64,000 nt of DNA, taken from positions 682,001 to 746,000 of the forward strand of contig NZ_FTOB01000003.1 of NCBI RefSeq assembly GCF_900156625.1, given 5' to 3'. Source of the stretch: Zobellia uliginosa (GTDB taxonomy: Bacteria; Bacteroidota; Bacteroidia; Flavobacteriales; Flavobacteriaceae). The position numbers were made by a program, and so were the translations under genes. Positions 60,901 through 64,000 of the stretch are shown in pieces (within the stretch, counting starts at the first letter, position 1; every line of letters starts with the position of its first letter). The notes beneath the pieces were generated by a model. The model searched no databases. It saw only the letters and a list, made by a program, of their open reading frames with translations, and was not told the origin of the DNA.

Positions 60901-61662
60901 ATGAAACTAGCATTAATCATAGGTGCCGCCCTCCTTTTCTTTAGTGTTTCCAACGCCCAGTTGGTGAATATTGAGTCCAAACGTATGCAAAAAGACTCGG
61001 TGCGTTTTGCCCTGAAAAGCGACCTGCTCTTTAATTATACGGACAATAATGGGGCCTATATCCTTCAGATAGGATCCAATCTTACCACCCAATTGAAATC
61101 TAGGGATTTGAAAAAAATCCTTTTCTTCATCGGGAACTACAACCTTATACGGAGTAAGGACGAGGATTTTCAGAATTCCTATTTCTTCCACCTACGGTAT
61201 AACCATAAACTGACCGATTTGTTTAGGCTCGAAGGTTTTGTCCAAAACCAAAACAATACCTTGTTATCTATACGGAACAGAAACCTGGTCGGTGCCGGGC
61301 TTCGTTTAAAATTAATTTCGAAAGAAAATGCAAAGGTCTATTTTGGTAATGCCTATATGTACGAAATAGAAGTGCAAAAAGATACGGACGAACAATTCTA
61401 TAACCATAGGAACAGCAGCTACCTATCGGCTACCTACGCCTTTTCGAAGACGCGTTTGGATTTTACAGGGACCGTATACTTCCAGCCCTTGTATCGCTAT
61501 ATAGCCAACCATCGTATACTTGGTCAACTAAAGGCGGAAATGCCCCTAACGGGTCATCTTAGCCTTTCTGCCTTGTACAACTATTCCTTTAGTAGTTTTT
61601 CTGCCTCTTCGCAAAGCGATCGTTCGTCCAATCTGAAATTAGGACTTACCTTTTCCATTTAA
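60901..61662 (+). CDS. DUF481-type outer-membrane protein
   Basis: A 253-residue protein from the ATG at 60901, where the signal peptide KLALIIGAALLFFSVSNAQ begins; the longer frame from 60865 adds 12 residues. The mature part is all amphipathic strands, matching the DUF481 salt-stress/outer-membrane family: HLRYNHKLTDLFRLEGFVQNQNN, GAGLRLKLI, NAYMYEIEV and the final strand KLGLTFSI. It probably sits in the outer membrane as a small barrel. Function unknown. Downstream of the decarboxylase by about 120 bases; joint transcription is possible. Confidence 0.85.
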   Translation: MKLALIIGAALLFFSVSNAQLVNIESKRMQKDSVRFALKSDLLFNYTDNNGAYILQIGSNLTTQLKSRDLKKILFFIGNYNLIRSKDEDFQNSYFFHLRYNHKLTDLFRLEGFVQNQNNTLLSIRNRNLVGAGLRLKLISKENAKVYFGNAYMYEIEVQKDTDEQFYNHRNSSYLSATYAFSKTRLDFTGTVYFQPLYRYIANHRILGQLKAEMPLTGHLSLSALYNYSFSSFSASSQSDRSSNLKLGLTFSI

Positions 61663-61675
61663 AGAAACAAGAAAT

Positions 61676-62155
61676 TTATCGCGTGGCCAGTACCCTGCTC
61701 ATCTCTTCCCCTATCTTAAGAAGGCCGTTACGCTCTTCTTCCGTAAAATCATAGGGTACGGGCTTGGCAATACCCAAGGTGCCGTATAACTTCCCGTCCA
61801 ATAACATAGGGGCGGCAATGGAACCTTCTACTTTGGTTTCTTTGGCGGCAGGACGCGCTACGCCTGAGCTATCGGTCTGTAAATTGCACATCTCTACGGC
61901 CTCCTTGCGCTCCGCTGCAATACCGGCCATACCTTTTCCGATCGGAATGGTGGATAACTTGGGTATCAAAAAGGGAGGAATGCCCTTATGGGCCTGCAAT
62001 TGCAATAAAGAAGTGTCTTGGTCTAAAAAGTGAATGGTTCCCGTAGTGCAGTCAAAACCGCTGATAATGTCTTCCAAAAGTTGCTGCCAATTAGGCTCGG
62101 GCTGTTTCAATTTTTCTAAAACGGTGGCTAGGGTCAATCCTTCCTTATGTTCCAT
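61676..62155 (-). CDS. GAF-domain protein
   Basis: A 159-residue single GAF domain (about 25-155): CTTGTIHFLDQDTSLLQLQAHKGIPPFLI, a central FPKLSTIPIGKGMAGIAAERKEAVE and AAPMLLDGKLYGTLGIAKP. GAF domains bind small molecules such as cyclic nucleotides, haem or metabolites. No output domain is attached, so it would act in trans or as a methionine-sulfoxide-reductase-like enzyme (the fRMsr family has the same size, but its cysteines are not evident here). Converges on the DUF481 gene with a 13-base gap. Confidence 0.85.
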   Translation of the reverse strand: MEHKEGLTLATVLEKLKQPEPNWQQLLEDIISGFDCTTGTIHFLDQDTSLLQLQAHKGIPPFLIPKLSTIPIGKGMAGIAAERKEAVEMCNLQTDSSGVARPAAKETKVEGSIAAPMLLDGKLYGTLGIAKPVPYDFTEEERNGLLKIGEEMSRVLATR

Positions 62156-62308
62156 AGTAATAGTATTTACGGTATAAAATCGGTTAGGTCTAATGTGAAT
62201 ACGGGCTTCCAGATATATGGATCGTCCCTATACCTACAAATTTACTAAAGTAATCGGTAGTTAGGCCTACTCTATTCCGACAGAAAAACTAAACCTTTGT
62301 TAAAAAAG

Positions 62309-62322
62309 AATGAACGTTCATT
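62309..62322. promoter_or_regulatory. candidate TetR operator
   Basis: AATGAACGTTCATT is a perfect 14-base palindrome 34 bases before the TetR start. It overlaps the place where the -33 element of the promoter with -7 TACCTTTG (62332-62339) should be, so TetR binding would block transcription of its own operon. Confidence 0.75.
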
Positions 62323-62331
62323 TTTTGTCTT

Positions 62332-62339
62332 TACCTTTG
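62332..62339 (+). promoter_or_regulatory. -7 element of the tetR operon
   Basis: TACCTTTG matches the Bacteroidetes TAnnTTTG element exactly and lies 17 bases before the tetR ATG and 9 bases after the palindrome. Confidence 0.55.
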
Positions 62340-62356
62340 TATCATAATTTAGGACC

Positions 62357-62935
62357 ATGACAACATTAACAAAGAGTCAAATTAAAAGAAAGGCGTTGGT
62401 AGAAGCCACCATTGAACTGGTGAACAATAGTGGTTTCCACGCGGCGCCCATGTCGAAAATAGCAAAAATGGCCAATGTGTCCCCTGCTACTATTTACCTC
62501 TATTTTGAGAACAAGCAAGATTTGGTCAATAAGGTGTATATAGAAGTAAAGGCGGCCTTTACGGAATATGCCTTTGCTACCTACGACCCCAAAATGGATG
62601 TTGAAAAGGGCTTTGAGATCATTTGGAAACGCATAGCCGATTTTAAACTTAAGGAATGCGAGGAAGCCATGTTCTTGGCACAGTGTGATAATACCCCCAT
62701 CATTGACGAACCGAGCCGTCAGGAAGGTATTAAACATTTACAGCCCCTATTGGACCTATGGGAACGCGGAAGGAAAGAGGGAAGGATAAAACCATTGTCC
62801 GATTACATATTGTACGCCTATGCCATTAACCCCCTATCCTTTTTAATGATCATGCAAAAAAGGGGGGCGTTTCAATTGGACGAAGACCATTTGGAAGAAG
62901 CCTACCAATCGGCTTGGAGCAGTATTAAAAAATAA
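62357..62935 (+). CDS. TetR-family transcriptional regulator
   Basis: A 192-residue repressor. The N-terminal helix-turn-helix is typical: ALVEATIELVNNSGFHAAPMSKIAKMANVSPATIYLYFENKQDLV is spread over residues 13-55. The C-terminal ligand-binding part is helical and gives no ligand clue. It is the first gene of an operon with a nitroreductase and an NADP-dependent reductase; a perfect palindrome lies upstream. It probably senses an electrophile and derepresses these enzymes. Confidence 0.93.
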   Translation: MTTLTKSQIKRKALVEATIELVNNSGFHAAPMSKIAKMANVSPATIYLYFENKQDLVNKVYIEVKAAFTEYAFATYDPKMDVEKGFEIIWKRIADFKLKECEEAMFLAQCDNTPIIDEPSRQEGIKHLQPLLDLWERGRKEGRIKPLSDYILYAYAINPLSFLMIMQKRGAFQLDEDHLEEAYQSAWSSIKK

Positions 62936-62963
62936 ACAGATCATCATTAAGCAATAAATATAT

Positions 62964-63596
62964 ATGGAATTACTCGATAAATTAAACTGGAGATACGCAG
63001 CTAAGGCGATGAATGGAGAGACCGTACCACAGGAGAAAGTGGACCGTATACTTGAGGCGGCCCGCCTCGCTCCTACCTCTAGTGGTTTGCAACCTTTTGA
63101 AATCATAGTGGTTACGAATCAAGAATTAAAGGAAAAGATAAAAGCGGTAGCATGGAACCAGTCGGTGGTCACCGATTCATCCCATTTGTTGGTTTTTGCG
63201 GCCTGGGACAACTATACCGAAGAGCGCATCAATAAAATGTTCGACCTTACCAATGAGATTCGTGGCTTTACGAACGAAGGTTGGGAAAATTATAGACAAC
63301 AATTATTGGGGATGTATCCACAGCGTGATCCCGAGGTAAACTTTCAACATGCCGCACGCCAAGCCTACATCGCATTTTCACAAGCGATTGCCGCTGCCGC
63401 CTTTGAAGGGGTAGATTCTACACCGATGGAAGGTTTTGACCCAGATGCGGTAGATGAAATCCTCGATTTAAGATCAAAAGGCTTACGCAGTTGTGTGTTA
63501 TTGCCTATCGGTTATAGGGATACAAATAACGATTGGTTGGTAAACTTGGTAAAAGTGAGGAAAAGTACTGAAGACCTGGTTACCGTACTCGATTAA
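62964..63596 (+). CDS. nitroreductase-family protein
   Basis: A 210-residue FMN enzyme: ELLDKLNWRYAAKAMNGETVPQ, then RILEAARLAPTSSGLQPFEIIVV and a later FEGVDSTPMEGFDPDAVDEIL segment, as in NfsB/YfkO proteins. It resembles the enzyme at 48564. It would reduce nitro, quinone or enone compounds with NAD(P)H. It starts 28 bases after tetR, on the same strand, so it is under TetR control. Confidence 0.92.
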   Translation: MELLDKLNWRYAAKAMNGETVPQEKVDRILEAARLAPTSSGLQPFEIIVVTNQELKEKIKAVAWNQSVVTDSSHLLVFAAWDNYTEERINKMFDLTNEIRGFTNEGWENYRQQLLGMYPQRDPEVNFQHAARQAYIAFSQAIAAAAFEGVDSTPMEGFDPDAVDEILDLRSKGLRSCVLLPIGYRDTNNDWLVNLVKVRKSTEDLVTVLD

Positions 63597-63609
63597 AAAA
63601 AACAAGAAA

Positions 63610-64000
63610 ATGAAAACAATCCTATTAAAGAACAGGCCTAAGGGAAGACCAAGGGTCTCCGATTTTGAGTTTATTGAAAGTGAGGCCCCTTCGGAAATAA
63701 AAGAGGGCCAAATGCTTTTGGAAACCGCTTATGTTTCCGTAGATCCATATTTAAGGGGAAAGATGAACGATGTAAAGTCGTACACCCCTCCTTTTGAATT
63801 GAACAAGCCCATTCATTCAGGAATTGTAGCCAAGGTAGTGGCCTCTAAACATGCCGATTACAAACCAGGGGATTATGTAGCGGGAATGTTGGATTGGAAA
63901 ACCCAGCAAGTTTCCAATGGTGAAGGTTTGACCAAAGTAGACGAGACCAAGGCGCCCCTAAGTGCATACTTGGGCATTTTGGGGATGACGGGACTTACCG
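63610..64000 (+). CDS. NADP-dependent alkenal/one reductase-like MDR enzyme, 5' part
   Basis: The first 130 residues of a reductase that runs off the right edge. Start MKTILLKNRPKGRPRVSDFE, then YVSVDPYLRGKMNDVKSY and HSGIVAKVVASKHADYKPGDYVAG, ending in the AYLGILGMTGLT stretch: the typical N-terminal half of the leukotriene-B4-dehydrogenase/prostaglandin-reductase group. These enzymes reduce alpha,beta-unsaturated aldehydes and ketones with NADPH. It begins 13 bases after the nitroreductase and is the third gene of the TetR operon. Confidence 0.92.
   Translation, partial: MKTILLKNRPKGRPRVSDFEFIESEAPSEIKEGQMLLETAYVSVDPYLRGKMNDVKSYTPPFELNKPIHSGIVAKVVASKHADYKPGDYVAGMLDWKTQQVSNGEGLTKVDETKAPLSAYLGILGMTGLT

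Noticed and set aside
1-64000. Search by eye for CRISPR arrays, tRNA or rRNA genes, transposases, phage genes and SusC/SusD pairs
   Set aside because: None was found; no regular spaced repeats, no transposase or integrase-like frames and no TonB-dependent receptor pair are present.

Overview
The window looks like chromosomal DNA of a marine flavobacterium, almost certainly a Zobellia species or a very close relative. The reasons are a 491-residue GH82 iota-carrageenase and two GH16 beta-agarases that match, as far as I remember them, CgiA1, AgaC and AgaD of Zobellia galactanivorans; a mannitol dehydrogenase/fructokinase operon of the kind described in that species; Bacteroidetes-type -7 promoter elements (TAnnTTTG); flavobacterial lipoprotein signals; and a type IX secretion tail on AgaD. 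No alignment was run. The few residues of CgiA1 that seem to differ from my memory suggest a sister species or strain rather than the type strain.

Layout. 1-8 kb: a partial gene at the left edge, a degenerate single-domain helicase-like protein, an unusual zinc-ribbon SDR protein, small envelope proteins, a cold-shock protein, two DEAD-box RNA helicases in tandem and a J-domain/KTSC protein. 8-14.5 kb: one operon for a tripartite TolC/MacA/MacB-type efflux pump that ends with its own LytS/LytTR two-component system. 15-22 kb: a CotH lipoprotein, then a MarR-led operon (ornithine-cyclodeaminase-like enzyme, Mpv17-like membrane protein, M19-like dipeptidase, amidohydrolase), then a PAP2 phosphatase. 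22.6-27 kb: algal-polysaccharide genes: an unknown secreted beta-helix lipoprotein, agaC and cgiA1, with agaC and cgiA1 divergent. 27-35 kb: a mannitol-use operon (fructokinase, mannitol 2-dehydrogenase, three-part sugar ABC importer, outer-membrane barrel) divergent from a Nudix-type regulator, with two matching palindromic sites between them. 35-38 kb: a TfoX-like protein and a KefF/KefC-type pair. 38-53 kb: a long one-strand block of redox, detoxification and repair genes (SDRs, quinone/alkene reductases, Fe(II)/2OG oxygenases, AlkB-like protein, nitroreductase, aldo-keto reductase, Dps, cupins, monooxygenase) with an AraC regulator and a DEAH helicase. 53-56 kb: agaD divergent from a second, paralogous AraC regulator. 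56-64 kb: a thioredoxin-fold protein, an Hsp20/lipoprotein pair, a LysR regulator divergent from a PLP decarboxylase, an outer-membrane DUF481 protein, a GAF protein, and a TetR-led nitroreductase/oxidoreductase operon running off the right edge.

How it fits together. The bacterium grows on seaweed. AgaC, AgaD and CgiA1 attack red-algal agars and carrageenans outside the cell, the mannitol operon takes up and oxidises the main brown-algal polyol to fructose and fructose phosphate, and the large redox block plausibly protects against oxidative and electrophile stress met on living algae. That last link is inference from gene content and position. Local regulators (MarR, Nudix, two AraC, LysR, TetR, LytTR) sit next to the genes they probably control, and for MarR, Nudix and TetR candidate operators can be read directly in the DNA. 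I saw no rRNA, tRNA, CRISPR array, insertion sequence or prophage.
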